Source of the DNA: Hirudo medicinalis
Taxonomy: Eukaryota > Annelida > Clitellata > Hirudinida > Hirudinidae
Direction of reading: 5' to 3'
DNA: 64,000 nucleotides
NCBI GenBank assembly: GCA_011800805.1
Contig: MPNW01000171.1
Span: forward strand, 80,726-144,725
Position numbers and translations under genes: made by a program. This document shows positions 37,599-50,616 of the stretch, in pieces; the first letter of the stretch is position 1, and every line of letters begins with the position of its first letter. The notes under the pieces are model-generated. The model did not search any database, was not told the DNA's origin, and saw only the letters and a list, made by a program, of their open reading frames with translations.

Positions 37599-40500
37599 AT
37601 GGATTCTGATTCATACTTGGAAAGGAAAACAGGCCACTTGTCTAGATATGACTTGGGTGAGTTCGTTATGATTTCCACATGTTAAACTTTTTAATGATGT
37701 TTTATGCCCAATGCTCAATATAGATAAATTAATTTTGAAACAAAGAAAATACAGTTTTAAAATTAAAACCTAAAAATGACTTTTTTCAATGACTCAAGGT
37801 CACAAAATAAGAATGTGTCATTACAATAATTATCCCTTAAGATGTGTTTGTTAATGAGCAGAAAAGATGCAGACGACTAAACAGTCATCAATCAATAAAG
37901 AACATCTGTGGTGTGACTGCATGCACACTGCTGTGTGAAACACAATTTGCTCCATTGCGATGTGCACTGGGCAGTCTTATGGATTATTAGAACATTTGTA
38001 ACCATGACATGATACAACGGATGGATTACCTTAAAGAGTTCTGACTTTGGGCGCATTGTTGAAATAAACAGAAGTCTTGGAGTCCACTTATTTTGTTGAT
38101 GAATTAAGTGGTCGATTTCGTTAAATGGGGATTTATTCGTTGAGTCGTTACCTGATTTTGATGCGGGATGAGCATTTTTTCGAGCTTTCCTTTTTCTTCT
38201 GCAGAAGAACCTCAATTCCAGCACAAGAGGAGGATGAATGGGAGTCCATCGAGACATGGTGAGTTTGTTTCTTAGAATAATAATAATAATAATTATTATT
38301 AGTAGTAGTAATATAATATAACAATAAAATAATACATAATCAATTAATTATTCATTTAAAAGTTTGTCTAACATTATTTTTAGTAATACGATATTAATAT
38401 GATAGCATAATAATGTGCTAATAATTACTTAATATTATATTTAGTCAAGTATTGAAATCAGTCTTTCTATTTTTGAAATGATGTTTCATTTAAGAAGTAC
38501 CTCCCTTAGTTGTAATAATACTTTAAGATGTTGTCACTGCGTGTTTTTGTTTTCTGGATTCAGATTATTATTGTCGATAGCACATATATTATTTTTATAT
38601 TATATTATTATATATTATTTTTCATCACAAATAACTCCCTCAACATTGACTCTCTACATTCAATAATTGTTGCCTACAACGAAATTCAATGAATTTCAAA
38701 GCGAGGGAACCTAACCTCCCTGTAAGAAAGAAGGTCCCCAGGGATGAGGAGCACAACGACGACAACAACAACGAGAACGAGGACGACTTCATCATTCTTG
38801 GCGATCAGTCCAAGTTTCGATTGGACATGATTCCTTACAGGGCGAGGTCACTCTCTGCTCCTGTGAGTGGCATTACTGCTTGTACTGTTACTAATTACAG
38901 CGTAGAATGTTTGTTGTTATTTTTACGTTGACTAAAAATTGCTTATAAATTATTTAGAGATCTTATCTAGCATTTAATAAAGCAATTAAGAGTTTTATGA
39001 ACATCACAGCTGACATTGTTGTTATGCTCATTTTATTCTTCTTCTTTAGAGCACATTAACATTCGTTGCTTATTTGGATTTTATTACCACTATGGATTAT
39101 TTATTGGCTTTGTCATGGAGAAACGACTTTAACCTCCATCCAGAGGTACTCCGACAGCACAGACATGCTGACGTGGCTCGGAAATGGCGACAACGAAAAT
39201 AACCTCGACCGTCATTATCGCGACCAACGTCTAAACAGGACTGGAGATCGTCACGTCGACAAATCCTACAACACCACAATGGTCGGCGATAGCCACTATC
39301 ACAGTTGCGAGGACGAAACTGCCAATCAAAGCCTGGCCTTGAAGCAGTTACCGAGAAACGACGACGACAATCAGGAATTTGATGACACCGGTTGGATTGG
39401 GAGTTGATTGTTGTGTGAAGATTTTACTTGGCTTGTAAGAGATTCTGTCGTTAAGTCAGCACAGCTTTAAGTCATCAACAACAATGTGCATGAGCCATCT
39501 TTTAGTAAATTAAAGTTGAAAACTATCAACTGCTATGCAATCCATAATCTTGTCTTAATTTCTGATCATTTAACTGGTAGGTTTTAAGTTCAATTCTAAT
39601 AATTTATTAATTTAATTTAAATGATTACAATTTTCATGTTCTCACTTCTGTCCAGCTTTGAACAGCAAAGCAAGAATGCAGTCCCCCAAAAGGTCTCAGC
39701 AGAATCCACCTCTGAATGAGGACCACAAGAGGGTGAAGGTGCTTCCATCGGAGGCCACCAGGACGAAATCCAAGCAGATGACACAACGAGCAACACAACG
39801 CAAATCTGTCGCTACGAAGCCCAACTCGACGAGAATAAACACTCTCAACAGCAACGCGAACAACAAGAAACAATCGACGGCACAGTTCGCAGCCCCTCGG
39901 ACCAAATGGAACGTGAACGGAACATTCGATCCTCGCCCTCACATAAACAAGACCGACAAAACCTCGAAGGCAGAATTCCGAACGAAAGGCGACGTTGGGA
40001 AATTCCTGAACGACAGACTCGAGGAGAGGACGAAGCAGAACCCAAAGAATGGCCTGCCAGACGACGAAGAAAAGAGCGAATCTTCCGGACGAGGGAAGCA
40101 GAGCGAAAGGGAAAAAATGGCAGCAAAGAAATCTGCGACCAGCATGAGTCGCTGGGTGCGACAATTGCCAGCAGGAGTCAGCAGAACAAGGAGAATGTGA
40201 ACAACAATGTTGTCGTCAACGAAGTGATTATTTAGTTATTTAATTATTCATTAATTCACTCATTCATTTATCATCTTTTATTACTAAATTTTATGTCAAT
40301 ATTACCGATTATCATTAAACGCAGTTGTCAATTATGGTTAAAATTGTTAGCATGACATCATTTACTTGAGAAATCAAAAAGGCATTTTCTTTTATTTCTT
40401 TCTATATTTTCACAAGTGCCCCTGCAATTTTGCAATGTCAATGACGAGCTTGATCGTTGGTGACACAATATCATGTGCATATTTATGGTTGTTATACGTT

Positions 40501-43158
40501 AACACAATATCATGTGCATATTTATGGTTGTTATACGTTAACACAATATCATGTGCATATTTATGGTTGTTATACGTTAACACAATATCATGTGCATATT
40601 TATGGATGTTATACGTTAACACAATATCATGTGCATATTTATGGATGTTATACGTTAACACAATATCATGTGCATATTTATGGATGTTATACGTTAACAC
40701 AACATTTGCAAAAAGTGATGATCGATTCGTTCAGCGTTCACAAGATTCTTGTCAAAATGAATTTGTCATTTCACCAGGAAGTGTTGAACCAGCTCGATCA
40801 TGCCAACGAAGATCATCGTCATCATCACCAGCCTCGTAGTAGTCATCATCATCATCCTCATCATTCCAGTCACAGGAGTTTGTCCGAGTACCAGGACAAG
40901 TTTCGGCCTCCCCTCTCAACTTCATTTGTGAGTAATTGTTGTCGTCGATTATTATAATTAATAAATGCACAGTTGTTTGAGCACGAGGTGGTGTTGGCTT
41001 TATTGAATTTATTGTTATTGCAATTAATTTCTATATTTTGTTTTCACGTAATGTGAAAGTAAAAATCATTTTTTCAGAGCCTCGTGAAGAGTCAGCAACC
41101 TCGGCTGACGTGGCTGACCACAGAGGCTCCCTTGAAGGATGCCCGATCGGAATACGCCGACCAATTTCGACCCAAGTCTGCTCTGGACGACCACCGTAAT
41201 CATTATCACAATAGTCATCATCACAACTTAATGAGAGATGGGACTTGTTCAAGTGATGGTCATCAAAATGGTTCCTTTATATTTCTCTTTGGAAAATGAT
41301 TTTTTGTACTCTATAAGTTGAGGTTTGATAAAATATTATTAAATTATTTAATCTTTTTTGAATTCATTTTCCATAAAAGTCGTCTGTTAGATGATGAAGT
41401 TAGTAACTCGTAAACTTAAGAGATGTTAGTCGATGGTGCCGACTGATAATGCATAACATGTAACATGTCAATTGAAAATCAACATTTATTTATTTTACGT
41501 CCTGCAGAGAATTACGTTCATCCAGACCTTGCAGCCAACCAAGGCTTCAGTGATGCTGGAGTTAATCATCACTCCTTGAGAGATGGTGCCGAGAATAACC
41601 GAGCGGAAGGATACGATGGACAACATGCGAGCGGAATGCACGAGTAAGCCGAGAGAATTGCTGAATGAACGAATCGATGAGAGCGAACGAATGAATCAAT
41701 GAGAGCGAATGAATGAATCAATGAGAGTGAGTGAATGAGAGAGTGAGTAAATGGATGAGTACGTACGAATGAAAAGCTAGATGCAGCTTTGCCCACTTGA
41801 AAATTATTGCAGACACCACGACCAGCCTGGTCCTCGGCATCATCAAGATCGTCGCCATTACAAATCTGAGTACGCCGTGAAGTTCATTCCGCCATCCGAC
41901 TTCCTCCTGGTCGACGGCGTCTGGGTGAAGGCCGACCACGTTCAACGCATTTTGGGCGACCACAACTCCGTCGTTGGTCGAGGTGCTCGGTGGGGAGAAG
42001 TTAGGGATGGGAACGGGATTCAAGATCGATCTTTGAGATTAGCTGATTTCGGAAACAATTCTACACCTCACGGCGGTAGATCCAGGGGGAAGAACGATGA
42101 CGTTGACGTCATCGACAACAACAGCAACAACGTGGCCGACGAAACCCATCAGCAGCAGCATCTCGGGGACTCCTGGTTCGACTACATTCTCGAGTTGAGG
42201 AAGAAAGCAGACGAGTACAGGAACCGAGGGTTCGGCATCAACTTCTCTCGCGACCATCTCGCTCAGATCCGGTCCAAGAACCTCCGCTACTGGGACGAAT
42301 CCTCCTTGGACTCAATTACCCCAGATGAAGAAGAAGTTCTTCAGGAAAGGATCGGACACCGTCAGACAAGTCTCGTTCGGCCAATGTGAGTTTATGAAAT
42401 GTTTCTTTAAGGTTAATGTATATTTATTATGTCAACATTAACTGGTTAATATTTTATTATTATTCGTAAATTGTAACTTACTCTCATTGTAATTCCTTGA
42501 AAAGGATAAAATGTGTTGATGGCTCGTTTTGCAGAGTAAATACAATCCACCACTCGACTTCGAACAAACTTCCTGGATTTTACAGTTTCGACCGGCAGTT
42601 TGGAACGAGTGAGTGCACTTTCGAACTGACTTTTGGCAGTCAATGCCGAATATGTTCTGGCTGACTCATGACATTATGTGTAGACGACATTGCTGCTTGG
42701 TGACTTAGACTGTCATTCACTTGATAAATAAGCATGAAAATAAATTAGTAACTTTTTACAGATTAAGCTTAATTTACCGTAAATTGAAATAATGCTTGAA
42801 AAATCAGCCACGAATACATCATCATATTTTATTCAAATACTTTCTTCAAGATCCTGCCAATCAAAGTGGTCACCAGAACTCGGCTCTCCACAGCAACCAA
42901 CCATCCTTTGTAAACCAACATAATAATAACAACTTAGCCACCTACCAAGGTCAACATCGCTACAACGATGACCCGAATACAAGAACCAATCGCGACGAAA
43001 AGGTCGGCTCGCACCGGCCCGGACGTTCCGCTCGGGGAAATCCGATTGGTGGAGATTCCGACGACTTGGCAGATAGCCTGAGCAGCTCCCTGTCGTTGGC
43101 CGAGGAAGTGCTGGAGAGGGCAAGGACGCGCAAGGACCGCCTTTGGACGACCAAATGA
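37599..43158 (+). CDS. MDM1: MDM1-like centriolar / microtubule-binding protein (11 exons)
   Basis: In vertebrates MDM1 binds microtubules, localises to centrioles and restrains centriole duplication. Exons: 37599-37656, 38205-38258, 38702-38862, 39144-39390, 39656-40155, 40778-40927, 41078-41270, 41508-41643, 41813-42385, 42535-42608 and 42851-43158. Phases agree and give about 817 residues (human 714). Family marks are repeated S-E-Y-x3-F units (SLSEYQDKF, ARSEYADQF, YKSEYAVKF), a late ELRKKADEYRNRGFGINFSRDHLAQI segment shared with human MDM1, and a C-terminus SLAEEVLERARTRKDRLW resembling the family end. The N-terminus is divergent: no S-E-Y repeat is seen in the first exons. Exon 5 is ambiguous because two plus-strand frames are open (see findings), and the exon 7 donor is weak. 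Confidence 0.85.
40463..40696. repeat. 39-bp minisatellite, six tandem copies
   Basis: Unit ACACAATATCATGTGCATATTTATGG(T/A)TGTTATACGTTA, starting at 40463, 40502, 40541, 40580, 40619 and 40658. Copies 1-3 have GGTTG and copies 4-6 GGATG; otherwise they are identical. It lies in MDM1 intron 5. Because 39 is 13 codons, all copies keep frame and mimic coding sequence on both strands. Confidence 0.95.
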
Positions 43159-45043
43159 AACCATCGGAGATCAATTGTTCGTCAGATAATCGCTCGACGT
43201 CATTCGAGTATCGTTGGTTGTCGTTGGTTACGTTTTTTTTTTCTTTTGCGTCTGTCGCCGATCGCATCGGCCAATCACATTGCTAGTTGTCGTCTGCAAA
43301 TGAACTCAACTGAGCGAGTAATTTTTATTAATTACAATCAATTGAGGTCGCAAATGTTGCTTTTATTTGCTCATATTCTGATATAATTTGTTTTCTCCAC
43401 AGTAATGCTAACATAATGATGATGTAATGCTTACTTTATTCTCCATTTGTAATATTGTTGAACTTCTGTCCGTCATTTCAACTTGAATTGGGCTTTTTCG
43501 TGGTTCTTAAGCGCACTCTTTATTACGAATTTATTAAATTTCTTACTTGAACCGACATGGCAACCTCTGAAAGTATTGCTTTTATTTTATTTTAAGTTAT
43601 TTGTTTTTTTCTTGGGATCAATCGTATTTTATTGTGTCGTGACTACAATTATTGTTACCATATCTTCATCAACTTGACGAATAACGTCGTAATAATTTTT
43701 AAATATAATTACTCGATGTAACTGTAATTACGTATTAATGCTCTCTTAACTCTGGTGTCGTAAGCCGTTGATTTTATTGTAGAAATTCTAGCGAAGATTT
43801 ATTTGCAAGCCTTCGGAATAATCCAAAGCGTTACATTTCGTGTGCCAATGCTTTCCTCGGATTTCAACAAGGACAACGTTCACCACGTCACCCGCTCGTG
43901 GTTTGACCTTCTTCTGTCCTTCAGAAACAATGCGAGTGTATTGTAAAATGGTTATGGTTACGTTTGCATGCGAAGGCAAAAGTCTTGTGTTAAAATCACC
44001 TTCAAAGGTTGTAGAATTGATACTGAATTGTAACTTTGAAACCGCTCTCGTGCGACTTTCCTAACTTCATAATCGGTTAAATATTGAGAAGGTGAAAAAT
44101 CATCACGGGCCTTAATAATTAATTTCCATCCATTTGTTGTATTTTACACGATTTCAATTGATTTCTTTGAACAAGTGATTCAATCATATTGCGATTCGAT
44201 TTTTTCAAACATCGCTTTGGTTTTTATGGTTCTTGAAGACTCTGTGTTAGCAATGATTGTTTGTTTGTGCCAGCTGATAAAAGGATGGTAGAATGTAGTT
44301 ACGCGTGATTTATTATTAGGCAACCATTAACCGGTGCCGAGTGTTATTTGTTAATGTCTAACTGTCCACTTCTTTTAACATTTTCATGGTTCTCAAATAC
44401 AACTGAAATAACAAACAAACAAAAAATCGCTTGATTCTAAGCTTTTGAATTGTGGACTTTATTTGAAGGAGCAGATCTTTTTGAATTTTATTGATGATCG
44501 TGCTACGTTAGGAAATGAAAACCCGATTATAAACGGTTATAAAACGAATGCTAATTAGCTACGGACGGAACTTAGCGGTGCAACACCACAATTCGCATAT
44601 TTCATGTTAAGAAGTGGAGCCACTAGCAAATCACATGCACTCGGAGCAGTGAAGAGGAGGTCCCAAGAAAACAAGATGCTCAAGTCGTAAAAATTCAGTT
44701 TGATTTAATTTTAGTTTATGATTTTCAAAAATAAAAATACCATTACAGTCGGGGGTAGAGATTAGTGAACAAGTTAGATTAAGAGTTACAAAATTTTATG
44801 ACTTCGTATTTTATATATTCGAGAATAATCTGTATAATTTCCAACAAAAACAAACAAAAGAATTAATTTTTGCTAAATTCTCTATGTTCATTTAACTATT
44901 AACCGCACAAATTACCTTGAGAATAGTAAAAATAATAAAACAATGCATCCATCGTTGCCACACCGTGTTGTTGTTTTTGCCCGCGTTCGATACGAAATTG
45001 TCGTGCATTGTTTGCCTTGTATTGCAGGAGTGTGTAATACGTA
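43159..45043. other. Intergenic region
   Basis: MDM1 3' flank followed by AT-rich spacer. No gene or RNA recognised. Confidence 0.4.
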
Positions 45044-47626
45044 ATGATGGTGTTAAACAGAGTTCTTCCTGATCTCGATTGCATGATCAAGAACTTTGTT
45101 GTTAGTGCCGTAGTCATGGTTTGCGAGAACAGCATAAAATATGATAGGCAAGTTAAGATAGAAGGCACTTTGGGTGTTACGATAGATGACGGACAGATTG
45201 TGTTTATACATATGAGTGAATTATTGTCATCCCCTTCCAAAGTGGTTACACAATCTACTCCTACTACTCAAAACAGCTGTAAAAACAGCCAAGAATCCGT
45301 TCCTGCAGAAGTCATGACACTTTCAAACAGGCAAATTAGTAGCGAAGATACAAGTGACTCAGTCAAAACCGAAAATGACCAAAGAGCGCATGCCTTGCAA
45401 AGTCCACCGAATGCTCTGCCGACACCTAGCGACAGCTGCAACGAAACCGAACGACAAGAACAACGCGATCAACTGGCTCAAGTGCTGGGAAAGATCAAAC
45501 AGGAAAGTGATAACAACGTTCTGGGCCTATTTATGATAGATCCAACATTAGCCAATGACCAATCATGGAGCGACAATAGTGAGGCAGAGTGTGATTACAA
45601 CGACATTGCTAACAGCGCCATCGACCACAATGTTTACCGCATCATTCCCGAATTTACAGTTAAAAATCTGGCAGAGGATGCAGGACAAGATGCTTTGGTG
45701 GGGACATAATTATTTGGTGGTTGATCACTCTCTGCTCAATTGCAGACTTGTGCTTTCTTGATGTTGAGATATCAATAGTAAAAATTATTTCTCTGTATTT
45801 TAATCTGTTGAAGGACACAGGAGATCCCAGGACTTATGTGGACGTAGCAGATGAGGAAATGGTCGGTTGATTCGGTATTTATAACAAAACTTTGTAATGA
45901 GACTCGCTTTTCTAGTTTCTTCCTATTTTATATGCATTCTTTTTAATTTTGGAATACCTTTTTTAACCAGGAATGTGACAACGACGAGGAAGAGTCAAGT
46001 TTTATTCCCTCTGGACCGGCATTATCCGACGAATGTGTAAGTCGTCTGCCTTATTTAGATGACTACTGATATAATTTTTTAATTAAAATTATCTTCTGAA
46101 GCAAACACAAATAATCAATGATTATACAACCTGTATTGTATTACCATTTGCAAATCATCAGTCAATGTACTTTACAACCTACTGTTCTAAAATTGCAAAT
46201 ATTTCTCATTCACGTGGATAAATATCATTGCCATCACCAACACCTACAAATTGTCGAACAAGAGGATTATTCGAATGCTAATGATCTGATGTTAAAGAAA
46301 TTTGGCATTTGGATGAATTGTGGCATTATGAATAATTTATTACTTATTATTTATAATTTATATGAATATTCATTCCTTCAGGACCTGATACAAGTGCTGA
46401 GCGAGCATCCGATGGGTAAGGAAGTACTGCGTGAATACAAGCAGACGGGCCTCATTCACAAAACCAAGAACCACCTCGTTCAAATCCTCATCCGCACCAT
46501 CACAAAAACATCCCTGTAAGTAACAAGATTGTTTGCTAATCTTTCATTGGCCGTTCGTAAATCTTTTTATATCTTGGCTGTCATTCCATTGGTCCTCCAA
46601 TCTGAGGTGGCTTGTGTTGGTGAGGAGAATTTGGAAGCTGCAATACTGGATGGATTTATTTTGGTGTATTTGTTGGATCTTGATTGAACGAAGAGGTTAT
46701 CATTGTGTTAATATGCTGAGACTAAACCAAGGGTCAATGTGTTGTGCATAAATTTGGAATTCTAACACTGAAAACATGGTGTTACATTGCACTGGGTGGT
46801 CCATTGATGTTGAAATCTGTAATATAAAACAGAAAGTGCATGTGCATGTCTCTGTGCCATTCTTAGGTTGACTGAGCTATTTTCAACTTTTTTATTTACC
46901 TTCCCTAAATGGCTTTAAACTTGAGGGCAAGGAGCATTGTGCTTTCACATGGTCTAATGTTTAAGACCTCCCCTTTCAAGGCGGCAAGAGTTCGAGTCCC
47001 ATAGCAGGACCACCGATCTGATTGCCAGGTTCTTTAAGGGCGAGTAGCTGGCTGAATTTGAAGGATATAAATAATAAAAATTGACAAAAAAAGAGTTTGA
47101 ATGGCAAAGACATTTTAGAAAAGCTAGTCCAAATATGATTTTCAGTCACACGTACAATTTCCTGAATTTGACCTCTGAACCTGCTTCTTAAGGTATCCGA
47201 ATGCCATCGAGAAATCGAAGCTAGCTCAGAAAATTATCGACACCTTCCCCTGCCTCAAGGGACCTGGAAGAACCGGTTATGTGAGTCTGGTTGTTAACAT
47301 TATGGTGATGAGTTTGTTAATTTATTACAATGATGATGATGATCAGTGATAATTACAATTCTGCTATTAAAAATTGATCATGTTGTGTGCATTTAGCAAA
47401 GGATTACATTTGACACGATAGCTCATGAATAATTTATATTAAAACCGGCTATGTTCATGAATGCTAATTTGACATTCAGGAGTACTTCTACACCCCTTAT
47501 ACCTCGAAACTGACCGAGACGGGGCGCAGGAAGTCTGTGCCTGCCCACGGGTGCATTGAGGAGAAGCTGAGGATGATAAGGAAGAGGAAGAAAAAGATTC
47601 AACAAATCCTGGAGAAAGTTGATTGA
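45044..47626 (+). CDS. Uncharacterised protein, shared N-terminal module plus basic C-terminal domain (gene A)
   Basis: Exons: 45044-45697, 45814-45861, 45971-46036, 46382-46515, 47193-47280 and 47480-47626. Splice sites and phases all agree, giving 378 residues. Residues about 1-65 hold a module ending VKIEGTLGVTIDDGQIVFIHMSE that is clearly related to the start of the gene at 50617. Residues about 70-255 are Ser/Thr/Gln/Asp-rich and probably disordered. Exons 4-6 encode a compact domain: LIQVLSEHPMGKEVLREYK, LVQILIRTITKTSL, then KLAQKIIDTFPCLKGPGRTGY, EYFYTPYT and a basic tail CIEEKLRMIRKRKKKIQQIL. Similar xTFPxLKxP...GF(I/L)E(E/Q)RLRxxRKR blocks occur in poorly studied animal proteins, some annotated SAMD3-like; that is memory, not a search. 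The basic tail suggests nuclear or nucleic-acid association (inference). AATAAA at 47802 may be its polyA signal. Confidence 0.8.
46925..47090 (+). repeat. tRNA-derived SINE-like element in intron 4 of gene A
   Basis: GGTCTAATGTTTAAGACC (a D-arm-like hairpin) is followed by CTTTCAAGGCGGCAAG and AGTTCGAGTCCCAT, a good match to the pol III B box GGTTCGANTCC. A short body then ends in an A/T-rich tail, GATATAAATAATAAAAATTG. This is the usual head-body-tail order of tRNA-derived SINEs. No CCA-ready acceptor stem forms, so it is not a functional tRNA. Confidence 0.6.
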
Positions 47627-50616
47627 ATCGCGTTGTTTGAGGGGAGAGATGATAACTTCCTGTCGATAGAGAAGGATCGGATGTGGAATTTAAATCTGTG
47701 AGACGTGCTTCGACAGAATCGTATCGTGAAGCTTTGTAGGGCACGTACTGTTTATGAAATCGAAATTGTAAAATGAGTCGTTCGGAATGAAAACGTTTTG
47801 GAATAAAGTGCGAAGATGGAGTTCATTTGTAAAGCCTGGCACGACAAAAATGACTCTGAAGTGTTAGTGAGATGGACTGATGATTGGCCTCAGCAGCCAC
47901 TTTCAATTTATTTATTTCTGAAACTCTCGCTTTCTTTTGCTGTGTTTTGTGGCAACTCGATTTATTTTTGTGATTAAATTTTTGAGTCGTGTTGTTGGTT
48001 GTTCCCCCTTTATTCCTATTGCCCCTGCACATTCCAAAATGTATACAAATGAAGAAGTTAGATTTTGTTTATTTGTTTAGTTTTGTAGTCCATTGTATGT
48101 CTGAAATAGAATTTAGATTTTGATTTGTTTTATATATGCAGAGTTCCCCAAAAGTGATGTATTAAGAGAGTATGTCGTTGTATGAAGTGGAACTTTACTC
48201 AGAGGAGTGTTGTGAGGACCTCCCAGCAAAAGGATGAACAAGTTCTTGCTGGAGGAGTGTGTTTGAGTAGTTATGGAAATATGTGATATCAGAAACAGAT
48301 CTGTGGGTTGTTGCACTCAATAAGTCACGTTCATCTAATCTAAATGAGAATGTTCGATGATAATCACTCATTAATTATGTTAAATCTGTGCCAGACTTAC
48401 CTGGGTGGAATGTGGGGCTGGGGGCCCGTGAGCCTCTGAACCAGTGTTTTGCCCCCTCCCTGAAGAGCAAAAAATGTCTCTTTGTTTGGTGGAGATGTCT
48501 TTGAAGTGGCACATTCCAATCCTGCCTAAATCCAGCACTGCATCTAATGGCTTCTGATTGGATGTGTATTTTATTGATTTCAGAGCTTGTTGATCGCACT
48601 GAGGTGTCGTTCGCCAATGTTCTTCGCGACTCGACCCACACTCTTATTCCAAGACTAGCACTGGGTAGTACCCTTTTATGGGAGCAACATCTCAATCATA
48701 AGTGAATTTTTTGACTTTGATGACTGGTCCAATAACTAGAATCACTTTGTCTTTTTAACTAATTACATTAACCTACTACAATCACCAATCTGGCATCATT
48801 GGGACCTGGTTGCCAAATTCTCCATTTTTCCAGATTATTGATTGACTAGGTTAGAATGCACCTAATCCAATAGCTAACCATCCTAAAATTAAAATATCTA
48901 ATAACTCTGTTCAAGTTGGTTAATAAAGAAACAACGATTATCAAATGAAATTCAATTGAAATTTTAATAAAGCCCAGGTACAATAATTACTACTAGTAAT
49001 TCTAAGGGTTTGCGCAAGAAAGATAATCACAGCCACTTCTATAGTAAAGAACTGAAATGTACAGCTAAGAACACATTTACATGTCCTGAGTTAAAGGATT
49101 GTCAGGATTCTCATCTTCATCATCTTATAAGGTGCACGAGGTATCAGGAAGTAATAGTGAAGGTGGCTTTCACAGCTGGGTGAGTAGATGTCTAAGGCAG
49201 TGGTGCAAGTGATGAGGGTTGTCAGGAGCAGATGTTGAAGGATTTTCAGGTGACGACTCCTCTAAATGCTTTATAGCTATTTTTGTGAATAAATGTTGCA
49301 AGCTGAGCCGTTTCATGTATTTTGGTTTCATATATTTATCTTTCTTTGACTAGTTTATCCTGCAGCATGTAAATGATCATTATTTCTTGCTGAGTTATAA
49401 AGCTATTGCTCTAGACAGTTCACCTGCCACCTGAATTAACTGATCAATAGAAACACTTTCTGCTACATCTTTCTCATTTTCATCACTACTTTCTTCTTGT
49501 ACTCAGCTCATTGCTGCTAGCTTACAACCAAATTTTTGAGCCAGTACAATAATGAACAACAGATGCATCTTCATCAGCAGTCATCCATTCCTCAATGTTA
49601 TCTTCATCCAGCCTTGGTGCAAGATCTGTTGCAGTATGGTTGGTCAGATCATGAGCAAAACATCAGATCATTTATAAACTGTTTTTCCTTTGAAGGCCTA
49701 AATCCTGTGAAGTTTTGATCAAGATGTTCACCAGGTGCTGTCTCAAACCTTAACCTTGGCCACAATTAATCCCATTCATTTTACAATGTGGTGCCTCTAC
49801 AGATCCAACGCTATATAAACTTCTCACAGACATGCCGCTTTCAAGAGTTCAACCTTTGCTGTCGTGGACAATGAGCGTTGTTTGAACTTTATACCGCTAG
49901 AAGCACTCCCTTTATTCATTGAAACCTTAGCTAGGGCTAAAAGTGACCTACTTTTTAGTTACAATAATAAATGTTGAAAATCAAGCAGGAGAAGCTTGCC
50001 TATGTTTGCAACCGTTGATGTGTTGATGTCACAAATAGCGCCACCTTATCATAGAAATTTTAAAATACTATAGCCAAAATTAGTGCCGGAAAATTTGAAA
50101 TAACCTAACCGAAATTAGTGCCGGTTTACTGATTGTACCGGATTACTGATTGAAAGTCACAAAAGACTGATTGTAGTTACATATCGTATCCATGTGCTTC
50201 AATAGATGAGACAGGTTTCTAAGTAGACATGATTTGTTTAAGTAAAAATGCTAAGGTTTCCAGGTTTTGGTTCGGTTATTGCTGTTCCGAATCCATAATA
50301 TAAATAATAAAATTGTTTTCTTATAATTTTATAATTTTTCTTGTTTTGCTAGGCATAATTTGCATTTCTTCTTTTTTCTAATTAATTGTAAGAACAAATG
50401 TTTAAAACAATGTTATTAACCATAGACTTTAATACAAAACCGCTGAAAGGGTTACGACCGCCAGGTTTCGTGTTTGAAATCGCAATTAACATTTATCCCT
50501 ACCCCTTATCTTGGCGTGTTATCTATGCGAGTTTTGTTGCTAGCTCGGAGCTTGTTTAGCGCTCGATGTTGGTACCAGCCGCATGCTAAATTAATAACTG
50601 TGTGGATATTTTAGTT
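47627..50616. other. Intergenic spacer between the two related genes
   Basis: About 3 kb without convincing exons. A minus-strand open frame at 48375-48695 is Arg/His/Ser-rich with no family signal. Bases 49797-49825 contain an ACGCTATATAAAC word resembling the dispersed repeat box. Confidence 0.4.

Noticed and set aside
39634..40164. 176-codon minus-strand frame opposite MDM1 exon 5
   Set aside because: Cys/Leu/Phe/Arg composition typical of the antisense of Lys/Glu/Asn-rich coding DNA, and no splice context.
40366..40957. Long open frames on both strands across 40.4-40.9 kb
   Set aside because: They are produced by the 39-bp minisatellite, whose period is a multiple of three. Only the part from 40778 belongs to MDM1.
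46940..47020. Functional tRNA gene
   Set aside because: The B box is good, but no closed acceptor stem or normal anticodon arm can be drawn, and an A/T-rich tail follows. SINE fits better.
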